A stretch of 64,000 bases of DNA, from positions 930,001 through 994,000 of the forward strand of contig NC_015589.1 in NCBI RefSeq assembly GCF_000215085.1, in the 5' to 3' direction. Source of the DNA: Desulforamulus ruminis DSM 2154. GTDB lineage: Bacteria > Bacillota > Desulfotomaculia > Desulfotomaculales > Desulfotomaculaceae. Within the stretch, counting starts at the first letter, position 1, and each line of letters opens with the position of its first letter. Of this stretch, positions 45,470-53,898 are shown piece after piece. The notes below the pieces were generated by a model. The model made no database searches, was not told the DNA's origin, and worked only from the letters and a program-made list of their open reading frames with translations. A program made the position numbers and the translations under genes.

Positions 45470-47047
45470 ATGTCACGATTTCAAGTATTATCCCTGCGAT
45501 GGGTATTGCGGCTGGTGATTGCAATTCTCATCATTGTGACAATTAGCGTTACAACCGCGATCACACTTTATCTCTCAGAAGAGTATATCCTGGACATTAC
45601 GGAAAGTTCACTGAATAAGGATCTGGCCTTAAGTTATCAACTGGTTGATCACCAGTTTCCCGGAGAATGGTCCATTAAAGATGGAAAGTTAAGTAAGGGC
45701 GATACATATATCAACGACAATTCAATTGTCGATAAAGTGGCGGAATATACCGGGGATGCGGTTACAATATTTCAATACGATACCAGAATTGCCACCACCG
45801 TGACAGATGCCGAGGGTAAGCGGAGAGTGGGTACCAAGGCAGCTCCCGAAGTGGTCAAAACAGTTCTGGAAGATGGAAAAAACTATTTGGGGCAGGCCGA
45901 TGTGGCCGGTGTAGAGCATCTTACGGCCTATATGCCTTTAAAAGATGCCAATGGCAAGGTGATTGGCATGTGGTTTGTAGGCATACCCCTGGATCGCTTG
46001 GGGGATATTTTCAAGCATATTATTTTCTATATGTGTTTGGCCGGACTGGGTGTTTTAGTGGTTGCCGGGCTGGTGATTGTACCCTTAACCACCTATTTTA
46101 CCGAACCCATACGTAAAACGGCGGCTGTTTTAAACCAAGTGGCCAAGGGAGATCTCTCCATAACCATGGAGAAGCAGCGTTTCCGGGCCCTGGCCCTTTT
46201 AACCGAAGCGGCCAATGGGATGATCGGTCAGCTTCGCGGACTGGTGCAACATCTGGGAGAAACCAGTACGGATCTTTCAGCCCAAGGACAGGAACTTTCT
46301 GCAACCACCCGGGAACTCACTTCCATGGTTGAAAACGTGGCCGCCACCGCCCAGCAGATGTCGGCGGCATCGGAAGAAACGGCCGCCAATGCTCAAATGG
46401 CTGCCCTGACCTCCGATGAAGTGGAGCGAGAGGCCATAAGCGGTGGAAATGCCCTCGATGTAGCCATAAAAGGAATCCAAGATGCCGCAGTTGCTGTAGA
46501 CCACGGGGCTAAGCTGGTGGTAAAACTGGGTGAACAATCCGCAGCGGTGAGCCATATTACCCAGGTTCTCAGGGGCATTGCGGAACAAACCAACCTTTTG
46601 GCCTTGAATGCCGCTATTGAGGCCGCCCGGGCCGGAGAGCACGGCCGGGGCTTTGCGGTGGTAGCCGATGAAGTACGGAAACTGGCCGAGGATTCCGCCC
46701 GTTCCGCAGCGGAAATAGAAAGCATTATTCATGAAATTCAGCGGGGGACTTCCGAGGCTGTTACAGCCATGGAGGCCGGAGCCACTGCGGTTCACGAAGG
46801 GGTTAAAGTGGTCAGTGGAACCGGTGAAAGTCTACGGGGAATAATGGAAAAAGTGCATCAGGTACTGGAGAACATTCGGAATATCAGTGATGCCATGGAA
46901 GGGGCCAGCAAGGGCAGTCAGAATACCGCCCGTTTGACGCAGGACGTAAGCAGTGCCATACAACAGGTTTCCGAACTTTCCGATGGTTTATCGAATAAAG
47001 CGCAGGATTTGGTCACGGCCGTACAGGCATTTAAGCTCAACCGTTAA
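45470..47047 (+). CDS. Methyl-accepting chemotaxis protein with single-Cache sensor
   Basis: A 525-aa transmembrane receptor. TM1 lies at ~12-34. A sensor region at ~35-180 shows single-Cache (sCache) features: [21 protein letters not shown] and [30 protein letters not shown]2 is at ~185-210, with a short HAMP-like linker. A long methylation/signalling helix bundle has the tip [20 protein letters not shown] and [19 protein letters not shown] 45470 follows AAGAGGGG. It stands alone, with a terminator after it (47059-47082). The ligand is unknown. Confidence 0.93.
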   Translation: MSRFQVLSLRWVLRLVIAILIIVTISVTTAITLYLSEEYILDITESSLNKDLALSYQLVDHQFPGEWSIKDGKLSKGDTYINDNSIVDKVAEYTGDAVTIFQYDTRIATTVTDAEGKRRVGTKAAPEVVKTVLEDGKNYLGQADVAGVEHLTAYMPLKDANGKVIGMWFVGIPLDRLGDIFKHIIFYMCLAGLGVLVVAGLVIVPLTTYFTEPIRKTAAVLNQVAKGDLSITMEKQRFRALALLTEAANGMIGQLRGLVQHLGETSTDLSAQGQELSATTRELTSMVENVAATAQQMSAASEETAANAQMAALTSDEVEREAISGGNALDVAIKGIQDAAVAVDHGAKLVVKLGEQSAAVSHITQVLRGIAEQTNLLALNAAIEAARAGEHGRGFAVVADEVRKLAEDSARSAAEIESIIHEIQRGTSEAVTAMEAGATAVHEGVKVVSGTGESLRGIMEKVHQVLENIRNISDAMEGASKGSQNTARLTQDVSSAIQQVSELSDGLSNKAQDLVTAVQAFKLNR

Positions 47048-47058
47048 AAATTTTAAAG

Positions 47059-47084
47059 GAAGGCCGCTGGCCTTCTTTTTTGAT
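47059..47084 (+). terminator. Intrinsic terminator after the chemotaxis receptor
   Basis: GAAGGCC-GCT-GGCCTTC followed by TTTTTTG. Confidence 0.9.
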
Positions 47085-47240
47085 GGGATTTTAAAAAAGC
47101 CTTTAAGAATCTTTTCATTGAATAAAGCTATTGCCTGTCGTGATTTACCATAAAAAAGGCTGCCAAAATATGAAAAAACTGTAATAATTACCTGTTGGCA
47201 GGGCAAAATAATAAACACAAACGAGGATAGGAGGAACCGC

Positions 47241-48005
47241 ATGATGAATCAGCAGCAGGAGCAGCCATTGATGAATAGATACGATCCGGAGGTACTCAAT
47301 CGTCTTAAAAGAGAGATTGTGCAGGATTTAGAGGCCCGCCGGGAGTGGCAGGAAGACTATTACGGATACGACATGAACTACGGGAGAAACCGTCGCTATC
47401 CGGACAACCGATACCCCTACCCGCCTTCCAGACCGATGTACCGCAACCGGAGGCCCATGGAGATTGATTATGACTGGTGGACAGACCGGGAAGACTATGA
47501 TTATCAGAGAAATTTAGCCATGATAAGAAGTCAGTTGCGCAATGAACTGATGGCCTTGGATAAAATGAACCGGAGAATTGGGCAGGTTAGTGACCCACAG
47601 GTGCGCCAGGTTCTTGGGGAGCTGCTTCAGGAGGCCCGGCAGCAGGGAATGGGTGTGCCTGAATTAATTGAGAGCCTAAACACGAATAACCCGGGATTTA
47701 CCAATAATCTTGTGAATAGCGTTACCGGGCCCTTCCGCGGCATTGACCGCCGCAGCTTCGGCTGGGGAATTGCTGCCGGACTTCTGGGGTTGATGCTTCT
47801 TCCCACTGTTGCCAAATCCGTACGCTCCCTAACGGAAAAGGCCATGGATGGTTCCATGGACTTATCGGAAAAGGCCCAGGGAATGTTTGAAATGGCTAAG
47901 GAAGAATTTGAAGATATTGTGGCGGAAGCAAAATTCAACAATTTAAAAGGAAAAGCAGGTGGCGACGATATAACCGACAAAGGGCAGCCTCCTACGAAGA
48001 AATAA
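47241..48005 (+). CDS. Tyr/Arg-rich protein with one membrane helix, unknown
   Basis: A 254-aa protein. Residues ~28-90 are rich in Tyr, Arg, Asn and Pro (RRYPDNRYPYPPSRPMYRNR). A helical region (SQLRNELMALDKMNRRIGQV) follows, then one hydrophobic segment (FGWGIAAGLLGLMLLPTV, ~170-187) and an acidic/Lys C-terminus. It could be a spore-coat or membrane-associated structural protein, but no family is recognised. ATG follows GGATAGGAGGAACCGC. A terminator hairpin (AAAAATCAG / CTGATTTTTG) follows it. Confidence 0.6.
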   Translation: MMNQQQEQPLMNRYDPEVLNRLKREIVQDLEARREWQEDYYGYDMNYGRNRRYPDNRYPYPPSRPMYRNRRPMEIDYDWWTDREDYDYQRNLAMIRSQLRNELMALDKMNRRIGQVSDPQVRQVLGELLQEARQQGMGVPELIESLNTNNPGFTNNLVNSVTGPFRGIDRRSFGWGIAAGLLGLMLLPTVAKSVRSLTEKAMDGSMDLSEKAQGMFEMAKEEFEDIVAEAKFNNLKGKAGGDDITDKGQPPTKK

Positions 48006-48006
48006 T

Positions 48007-48040
48007 CAAAAAATCAGGCCGTTATAGGTCTGATTTTTGT
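48007..48040 (+). terminator. Intrinsic terminator
   Basis: AAAAAATCAGGCC...GGTCTGATTTTTGTTTT after the Tyr/Arg-rich gene. Confidence 0.8.
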
Positions 48041-48060
48041 TTTGCTTTAAAAACCCATAA

Positions 48061-48102
48061 AAAAGCGTCTGGATGCCAAGCAGCTTCAGACACTTATCTT
48101 TT
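48061..48102 (-). terminator. Terminator for the DUF438 gene
   Basis: Read leftwards, GTGTCTGAAGC...CCAGACGC then TTTTTT just after the stop. Confidence 0.75.
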
Positions 48103-48108
48103 TGCATT

Positions 48109-49332
48109 TTAATCCTGGTAGTGCAGCAGCCGTCGTTCACCTTCTAGAGCGCGAATTTTTGTAACATCCTGGCTGACTTCCATGGTGCCGATATATTCTC
48201 CTTGATCATTTCTTAAGGCAAAGTAACGGATATGAATAAAGGAACCGTTTAATACCAGCCAGAATTCCGCCGTACTGTGTTTGCCCCTTTTAAAGTCCGT
48301 AAGAATTTTCTCTACCACGTGGACACTTTCGGGCGGATGACAGTTTTGCACCTTGCGTCCAATAATGGATTTGGTACGGGTGAAGATTCTCTCCTGACCC
48401 TGGGAGAAATATTGAACGGTATCGTTTTTATCTACAAAAGTAATATCAATGGGAAGATGGGTTAAAATGCTGTTGATTTCCTTGGCGCTAAGATAGCCGG
48501 TAGCCAAAGCCAGCTTTTCGGTACCGGTGTGGAGGGGTTCTTTTGCAGCCCCCTCCTTTGCTTGCCAGAGGTCAGCCTGGGGACGAGAAAACACAACACC
48601 AAATTCAATATCCTGTTCCTTGATTTCCGCCCATTCCCCTTCAGTAAGAGCTTCCATCATCATGGGAGTTAAGATATTTTCTTCCTTAAAGACCATCTCC
48701 AAAACTTTATGCTTCATGGCTTCATAACGGGTCTTGAAGGACTCCAGGTCGCCCTTATTCCCTGGAGAGGGGATAAAGGCAGCCAGTTGCTTGATAAGAT
48801 CCCTGATTTCATCATCTACAGACCACATCACAGAGGGGGGGCCGGTAATGTTGTGCCTTTCCAAATAAGGGAATAAAATATTTTCCTTTTTAGAGTAATG
48901 CTTGTCCAGGTTTTCCTTGAAAAAGGTGATCCTTTCCTGCAAGTACTTCCAAAGATCTTCCGCTTCATGATCCCACTGACTTAATAGGCTAATTTTTTGA
49001 TCCAATTCTTCAAGAATTTTTTGGATTTCGTGATTCTCATGCTTTAAAGAGTACAGAGGGTGACCAGGGATTAATTCAGGTTTTTTATTCTCCATAAGGG
49101 CGTCTTTAAACACAGCGGCATGCACATCACAAAGCTTGGTGATCTCCTCTGGGGAGATCCCTTCTTGTATAAGAGATTGTTCCATGTTGGCAATTTCAGT
49201 GGCGTCCACATCTTTAATCAGACTTTGGAATCGTTCTTTCACTTCATCAGGGTCTTTTCCTTTATGCAGGTCCCGAATGATATCCTTTAATATTTTTTGC
49301 TTATATTCTTTACTTTGCAAATACTCGCTCAT
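48109..49332 (-). CDS. DUF438-hemerythrin-PAS protein
   Basis: A 407-aa cytoplasmic sensor-like protein. The N-terminal DUF438 (about 1-90) is followed by a hemerythrin HHE domain with H-x-H/E ligands (LKHENHEI; LDKHYSKKENILFPYLERH; MKHKVLEMVFKEENIL). A C-terminal PAS domain (~290-395, ITFVDKNDTVQYFSQG; AEFWLVLNGSFIHIRYFAL) ends it. The family is found in anaerobes and is thought to sense oxygen, NO or redox state through a di-iron centre; the output is unknown. ATG 49332 follows GGGGGATTTTT. Confidence 0.9.
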   Translation of the reverse strand: MSEYLQSKEYKQKILKDIIRDLHKGKDPDEVKERFQSLIKDVDATEIANMEQSLIQEGISPEEITKLCDVHAAVFKDALMENKKPELIPGHPLYSLKHENHEIQKILEELDQKISLLSQWDHEAEDLWKYLQERITFFKENLDKHYSKKENILFPYLERHNITGPPSVMWSVDDEIRDLIKQLAAFIPSPGNKGDLESFKTRYEAMKHKVLEMVFKEENILTPMMMEALTEGEWAEIKEQDIEFGVVFSRPQADLWQAKEGAAKEPLHTGTEKLALATGYLSAKEINSILTHLPIDITFVDKNDTVQYFSQGQERIFTRTKSIIGRKVQNCHPPESVHVVEKILTDFKRGKHSTAEFWLVLNGSFIHIRYFALRNDQGEYIGTMEVSQDVTKIRALEGERRLLHYQD

Positions 49333-49438
49333 AAAAATCCCCCTTATTAGACTCTAACATAAGTGATGCCCAATTTTATTTAAATTATTTCCTCAAATGT
49401 TGAAACCCTTAAAAAAGGGCAATAAAGTCTGGAAGTTG

Positions 49439-49711
49439 TTAATCAGCACACTTACAGTTTTGGCAGCAGGGGCACCTGACGCCAAAGCATTTCCGGCAAA
49501 CTCCGGTCTGCTCGGGTAAAGCGGTACCTCCGCATTTCAAACAGGTTTGCCCCCGGTTTAAAACCAATTCAGCCAGCCGGATGGCTAAAACATCCCCGTT
49601 ATTAAACCGAACCGTAACCAACTTACTGGTGATACAACTTCCTAAAGCAATACCCGGTTTCTGGGAAGGAACATGAAATACCCGGTCATTAAAATTGGGG
49701 AATGATTCCAT
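49439..49711 (-). CDS. Small Cys-rich protein, 90 aa, divergent from the radical-SAM locus
   Basis: No family recognised. An N-terminal beta-like half (GIALGSCITSKLVTVRFNNGDVLAIRLAELV) is followed by a zinc-ribbon-like region with CxxC at 57/60 and 72/75. The metallothionein-like tail has Cys at 80, 82, 83, 86 and 88. It has a perfect GGAGGTG SD. It is divergent from the Cys-rich repeat gene with 152 bp between starts. Either a metal-binding accessory factor or a second modifiable Cys-rich substrate is possible. Confidence 0.6.
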   Translation of the reverse strand: MESFPNFNDRVFHVPSQKPGIALGSCITSKLVTVRFNNGDVLAIRLAELVLNRGQTCLKCGGTALPEQTGVCRKCFGVRCPCCQNCKCAD

Positions 49712-49796
49712 AGGGTAACACCTCCACTACAGCATATTCAGCAAAATAATTTATGTTTACAGGACCTCTCACGGTAGGGCCCAACTCCTTCATGGA

Positions 49797-49824
49797 ACCA
49801 AATAAATAACCTGGGCATACCATA
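49797..49824 (+). promoter_or_regulatory. Possible SigK-type (mother-cell) promoter
   Basis: ACC (49797-49799) then 16 bases then CATACCATA (49816-49824) fits the AC-N16-CATANNNTA pattern known for sporulation sigma-K. It lies about 40 bp before the GTG of the Cys-rich repeat gene. Short motifs occur by chance, so this is only suggestive. Confidence 0.45.
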
Positions 49825-49863
49825 ATAATGAGGAAAAAATATCCAGACAAGGAGTGAAACAAG

Positions 49864-50511
49864 GTGTTTGAGCAATTACAGGCTAGCCAAGGTAAGAACA
49901 TGGTTGTCGAGCTAGTGAACGGCAGAAAGATATCCGGTACCATTGTGAGTGTTAATCAGGAGTACATTCGCATACAAGCCGAAGAGGGAGCTTGTACAAT
50001 TCCAATGAACGCCATTCAAATTATTTGGGAATCTCAAAATCCTTCGATAACCGAAGAAAATATGAGATATGTTGCTGAACAACTAAGAAATGATGAGAAT
50101 AACCGCATCAACTGTACATCCGTACCCGGTTTTACCTGCGTTAACCGGTACGTATGCATCCCTCCGGACAACTGTGTTTTCACCTTTGCTTGTCCCGGCG
50201 TTTATTCCCCTGCTCCGCCCCAGGGTGGTTGCCCGGCCTTCCAATTCCAGCAGCCCTGCGGTTTCCAATTTGGCTGCATACCGTTCCTGTTCCAATGCGG
50301 CTTTCGCTTCCAACAGCCCTGCAGGCCTTTCCAATTTAATTGTTCGCCCTTCTTTTTCCAGTGCGGTTCCCGCTTCGGGTGTGGACCCTTCCAATTCCAA
50401 CAGCCCTGCACTTTCCAATTTGGCTGCACCGCTCCCGGAGGTTTTGCCTGCCCCGGCCAAGCTTTTATAGGTATTGTCGGGCCCATGGCAGGAAACGACG
50501 GGGGAGAATAA
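49864..50511 (+). CDS. Cys/Phe/Gln-rich repeat protein with LSm-like N-terminus: candidate precursor of a modified polypeptide
   Basis: A 215-aa two-part protein. Residues ~12-55 (MVVELVNGRKISGTIVSVNQ, ending PMNAIQIIW) look like a small LSm/Sm-type beta-barrel. After a linker, residues 84-196 hold 16 Cys. The core 123-196 repeats Cys every 6-9 residues, separated by FQF/FRF/FLF and QQP (CGFQFGC, FQFQQPC, RPFQFNC). It starts at GTG with AAGGAG. Thirty bases later comes a radical SAM/SPASM gene, so the repeats are likely modified. It could be a RiPP-type precursor or a cross-linked spore-coat polymer. No known family matched. Confidence 0.75.
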   Translation: MFEQLQASQGKNMVVELVNGRKISGTIVSVNQEYIRIQAEEGACTIPMNAIQIIWESQNPSITEENMRYVAEQLRNDENNRINCTSVPGFTCVNRYVCIPPDNCVFTFACPGVYSPAPPQGGCPAFQFQQPCGFQFGCIPFLFQCGFRFQQPCRPFQFNCSPFFFQCGSRFGCGPFQFQQPCTFQFGCTAPGGFACPGQAFIGIVGPMAGNDGGE

Positions 50512-50541
50512 GAGGAAAAATAGTACAAAGGAAATATAAAA

Positions 50542-51801
50542 ATGAAAATAAACCAAAATATTTTTCTGGATCAGCTAGCAATCTTTATCAGGGAGTACAC
50601 CGGAAGCAATCCCGGGTACTCTCCGCAACTTCTTGCCGAGATGCTGGCAAGTAAATTTCATATTCCGGTTGAGGATGCCATCAAACTGGTAGTTTATGTG
50701 GAAAAAGAACTTCGGGCGGGAAAACTGGGTTTAGCTGCCATTGAGTTAAACCTGACTTTTAACTGCAATCTAACTTGTGAGTATTGTTTTGTACATTGCA
50801 AAAGTCCTGAAGACAGGATGAGCTTTGAAACCGCCCGGAAAGCCATTGATTTATTAATGGAGCATGCGGTTTTTCCCGTGGTGGTGATTACCCTTATCGG
50901 GGGTGAACCCCTGCTGGAATTTGAATTAATAAAAAAGATCGTTCCATACGCCAAGGAAGCTGCCCAAAAGTGTAACCGGGAAGTGACCTGGGCTATCACA
51001 ACCAATGGAACCTTAATCAATGAAAAAATTTTACAATATTTTGCTCAAAACCAAATGAATATGCTTCTTAGTATTGACGGGGGACCGGAGACACACGACC
51101 GGTATCGTAGAACTAAGAGCGGGGAGGGCACCTGGCATAGGATTACCAGTTTAATTCCCCTAATAAAAAAATATCAACCTTGGCTAGGTGCCAGAATGAC
51201 TGTCAGCACCGAAGCGGTAAATAATATGGTGGAGGATTTCCGGCAAATTGTAAATATGGGAATTAACCAGATGATCATTGCTCCGGCGCAAGGGGAAAAG
51301 ACCTGGACCATGGAGCAAATAAAACAATACGGGTTAAATCTTATGGAGATCACCCGGCAATACCACCGGTTAAAGCAGCAGGGAGTTCCCTTGTTTATCG
51401 AGGAATTGGAAAAGAGTGAAAATGAATTTTTGGGCTGGGGATGCCGTGCCGGGAGCACCTCCTTGGCCATCGCTCCCAATGGGGACGTAAGCCCCTGTTC
51501 AAAATTGTTGGGTCTAAACAGCCAAGAGGGAAAACACATTATCGGTAACGTTAATACGGGAATTCAGGAAGATTTATTAAATCTTTTTAAAAATCCTGTG
51601 GGCCAGCAGCCGCAACATTGCAAAGGCTGCTCCCGTCCTTGCGCCGGGGGATGCTATGCCGTGAACTTTGAACAAACCGGGGATTTCTTTAGGCCGTCCG
51701 AAGAGAATTGCCTCTTTTGGGTGGTTTGCCAGGAGGCAAAAAGATTATCGGGCATCCTGAGGATGAGAGAGATGGCCCGGCGGGAAAAGCAATGGTTTTA
51801 A
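50542..51801 (+). CDS. Radical SAM/SPASM peptide-modifying enzyme
   Basis: A 419-aa maturase. The SAM-cluster motif C75-x3-C79-x2-C82 (NCNLTCEYC) follows a 70-residue helical N-terminus. LIGGEPLLEFELI is the SAM-contacting GGEP segment. The C-terminal SPASM region has Cys in GWGCRAG, GDVSPCSKLLG, HCKGCSRPCAGGCYAVNFE and ENCLFWVVC, enough for two extra [4Fe-4S] clusters. The family makes thioether, C-C or other cross-links on Cys-rich ribosomal peptides. It resembles the Cys-rich-peptide maturase group (CcpM-like) by layout. It follows its presumed substrate in one operon and ends at a hairpin terminator. Confidence 0.88.
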   Translation: MKINQNIFLDQLAIFIREYTGSNPGYSPQLLAEMLASKFHIPVEDAIKLVVYVEKELRAGKLGLAAIELNLTFNCNLTCEYCFVHCKSPEDRMSFETARKAIDLLMEHAVFPVVVITLIGGEPLLEFELIKKIVPYAKEAAQKCNREVTWAITTNGTLINEKILQYFAQNQMNMLLSIDGGPETHDRYRRTKSGEGTWHRITSLIPLIKKYQPWLGARMTVSTEAVNNMVEDFRQIVNMGINQMIIAPAQGEKTWTMEQIKQYGLNLMEITRQYHRLKQQGVPLFIEELEKSENEFLGWGCRAGSTSLAIAPNGDVSPCSKLLGLNSQEGKHIIGNVNTGIQEDLLNLFKNPVGQQPQHCKGCSRPCAGGCYAVNFEQTGDFFRPSEENCLFWVVCQEAKRLSGILRMREMARREKQWF

Positions 51802-51821
51802 AATACAAAAGATAGGATAAT

Positions 51822-51876
51822 CAAAAAGCGTCCCTCTTTCACGATGAAGTGAAATTGAGGACGTTTATATTTTTTT
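51822..51876 (+). terminator. Terminator of the Cys-rich/radical-SAM operon
   Basis: AAAGCGTCCCTCTTTCAC pairs with GTGAAATTGAGGACGTTT; ATATTTTTTT follows. Confidence 0.85.
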
Positions 51877-51889
51877 GTTCCATTAACAG

Positions 51890-51931
51890 CAAGGGCTGTG
51901 CAAACCACAAACAAGTTTCGCACAGCCCCTG
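51890..51931 (-). terminator. Hairpin after the phosphate-transporter gene
   Basis: GGGCTGTGC / GCACAGCCC with a ~16-base loop. The U-tract is poor; it is a probable 3' end structure for the leftward PiT transcript. Confidence 0.5.
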
Positions 51932-51985
51932 TATGAATCCTGTGGACTTAAGCAATAAAGTTTACCTGAGGCGGAGTCAGATTCT

Positions 51986-52987
51986 TTATGATAAGAAAAG
52001 TAGCTTTACCAGAGTAAAGGAAATGGCTGCCAGGACCATGGTAACCGGCAAAGTAATAATCCAGGCCGAAACCATGGTTACGGCTGTTCCCCATTTTACT
52101 GCCGACACTCTTTTGGCGGAACCAACGCCCATAATGGAAGAACTGATAACATGAGTAGTAGAGACCGGGAGTTTAAGCAAGGTTGCACTGAGAATTACCA
52201 CAGCGGAACTTAAATCGGAAGCAAAACCGCTGGCAGGTTCAAATTTAATAATCTTTGTTCCCACCGTCTTAATAATTTTCCAACCGCCTACAGAGGTTCC
52301 CAGAGCCATAGCCATTGCTGCAGAAATCTTTACCCAGGTAGCAACTTCCATATCCGTTTGAAACCCGCCGGCTACCAAGGCAAAAGTGATGATCCCCATA
52401 GTTTTCTGGGCATCGTTGGTGCCATGACTGAAGGATTGAAAAGCGGCCGTTAAAATCTGCAGAGACCGAAAGGTTGAATTCAATTTATGAGGCGAGAAAT
52501 TGGCGAATATTAACCGAATTGTCGACATAATGATATAACCAACGGTAAATGCCAGCAACGGGGATAAGACTAAACTTTCAATAATGGTAAGAAAACCATG
52601 ATAATTTACGGCTTGAAACCCGGCAGCAGCAATAACGGCTCCGGCTAAGGAGCCGATCAGGGCATGGGACGAACTGCTGGGAATGCCGTAATACCAGGTG
52701 AAAAGGTTCCAGGCAATGGCGGCGATTAATGCTGCCGCTACCACATAAACCCCATGTTCAATTTCCATGGGGTTGGCCACACTGCCTCCTACGGTTTTGG
52801 CTACGCCGGTAAAAACCAGGGCGCCCAGCAGGTTCATAGAGGCGGCCAGCATAATTGCGACCTTGGGTCTTAGGGCTTTGGTTGAAATGGATGTAGCAAT
52901 GGAGTTTGCCGTGTCGTGAAAGCCGTTAATAAAATCAAAACTGAGAGCCAGGAGTACAACTAAAATAATAATGCCATGTTGTTCCAT
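51986..52987 (-). CDS. pit: PiT-family inorganic phosphate transporter
   Basis: A low-affinity phosphate:cation symporter of 333 aa. The PiT signatures GFHDTANSIAT (N-terminal) and SFSHGTNDAQKTMGII (middle) are present, with about ten hydrophobic helices. It sits 21 bp downstream of a DUF47/PhoU-like gene in the same direction, the usual Pit accessory pair. The start ATG is the first codon of the conserved N-terminus. Confidence 0.94.
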   Translation of the reverse strand: MEQHGIIILVVLLALSFDFINGFHDTANSIATSISTKALRPKVAIMLAASMNLLGALVFTGVAKTVGGSVANPMEIEHGVYVVAAALIAAIAWNLFTWYYGIPSSSSHALIGSLAGAVIAAAGFQAVNYHGFLTIIESLVLSPLLAFTVGYIIMSTIRLIFANFSPHKLNSTFRSLQILTAAFQSFSHGTNDAQKTMGIITFALVAGGFQTDMEVATWVKISAAMAMALGTSVGGWKIIKTVGTKIIKFEPASGFASDLSSAVVILSATLLKLPVSTTHVISSSIMGVGSAKRVSAVKWGTAVTMVSAWIITLPVTMVLAAISFTLVKLLFLS

Positions 52988-53007
52988 TCGTTTTACGCCT
53001 CTTAATT

Positions 53008-53622
53008 TTAGGAGTTGCGCATGAGGATACTTTCTAGAATATTGGCTACATCCTCACAGGCATCCGTAATTTCTTCCAGCATTTCATAGATTTGCTTATA
53101 CTTTACAAATCCGATGGGATCTGTACAAGAGGATACCAGTTCCCGGAGACTATTATTAAAAAGAGAGTCTGCTTCATTTTCCAAATTGTTAATCTTTACA
53201 GTGTGAGGTCTGATTTCAAGAAACTTTTTAGAAACCAATTTTTCAATGCATTTTCCAACTTCAATACAGCTTTCATAGATGATATCTGCATTACGCTTAA
53301 TAAAAATATTCATGTCCTTAATTTCATAAATATCCATGCGGATAAAAGTGGCTTCAATACCGTCTAGAATATCATCTAATTTCACGGCCAAATTAATGAT
53401 GTCTTCCCGTTCCAAAGGAGTAATAAAGGTTTTATTTAGCTCCTTAATAATGGTATGGGTGTGACGATCTCCAATTTTTTCATAATCCTGAATGTTAGTG
53501 AAACCAACACGGTCTGGAGTTGGATTATGGATTTCATCTTTAAATTCTACGGCGGCTTTAATCAAGTTTTCCGAAATTAAAACAAAAGTTGAAAAGAAGA
53601 TATCTGTTCTTTTAAAAAACAT
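53008..53622 (-). CDS. DUF47 (PhoU-like) phosphate transport regulator
   Basis: A 204-aa all-helical cytoplasmic protein, MFFKRTDIFFSTFVLISENL at the start, with E/DxxxD-type metal-binding helices (YEKIGDRHTHTIIKELNKTF; LDDILDGIEATF; EEITDACEDVANILE). Such proteins partner PiT transporters. ATG 53622, preceded by GGGGGGTCAGC, is preferred over an in-frame start 57 bases upstream. A 270-bp AT-rich gap upstream carries its promoter region. Confidence 0.92.
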   Translation of the reverse strand: MFFKRTDIFFSTFVLISENLIKAAVEFKDEIHNPTPDRVGFTNIQDYEKIGDRHTHTIIKELNKTFITPLEREDIINLAVKLDDILDGIEATFIRMDIYEIKDMNIFIKRNADIIYESCIEVGKCIEKLVSKKFLEIRPHTVKINNLENEADSLFNNSLRELVSSCTDPIGFVKYKQIYEMLEEITDACEDVANILESILMRNS

Positions 53623-53898
53623 GCTGACCCCCCCACGGAGATAAATTGCTTGTCCCTCACAGAGTATACCATATAACAACCTTTTTTGTTAAAAGGTTGT
53701 TATAAATCGAAGAAAAATTAACATTACAATGATTTGATTAACACTTTTTAACATGAAGTTTTTTTGCTCTTAAATTAAGTTATCCCAACTTAAAAGATTT
53801 TTATTAGCCATATTTTTTAGTTGTAAAACAAGCACCTTCTTACTTGGTACACCGTAACATAGAGTTAGAAGCTATTTTTCAAAATTGGAGGGAAGACT

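Noticed and set aside
49689-49793. 34-codon - strand frame (starts MKELGPTVRGPV) between the two Cys-rich genes
   Set aside because: It has no SD and overlaps the well-supported 90-aa gene start; the protein-like look is not enough.
50083-50556. Long open frames antisense to the Cys-rich repeat gene
   Set aside because: They arise from the repetitive codon pattern (Cys/Phe/Gln codons read backwards) and have no start signals.
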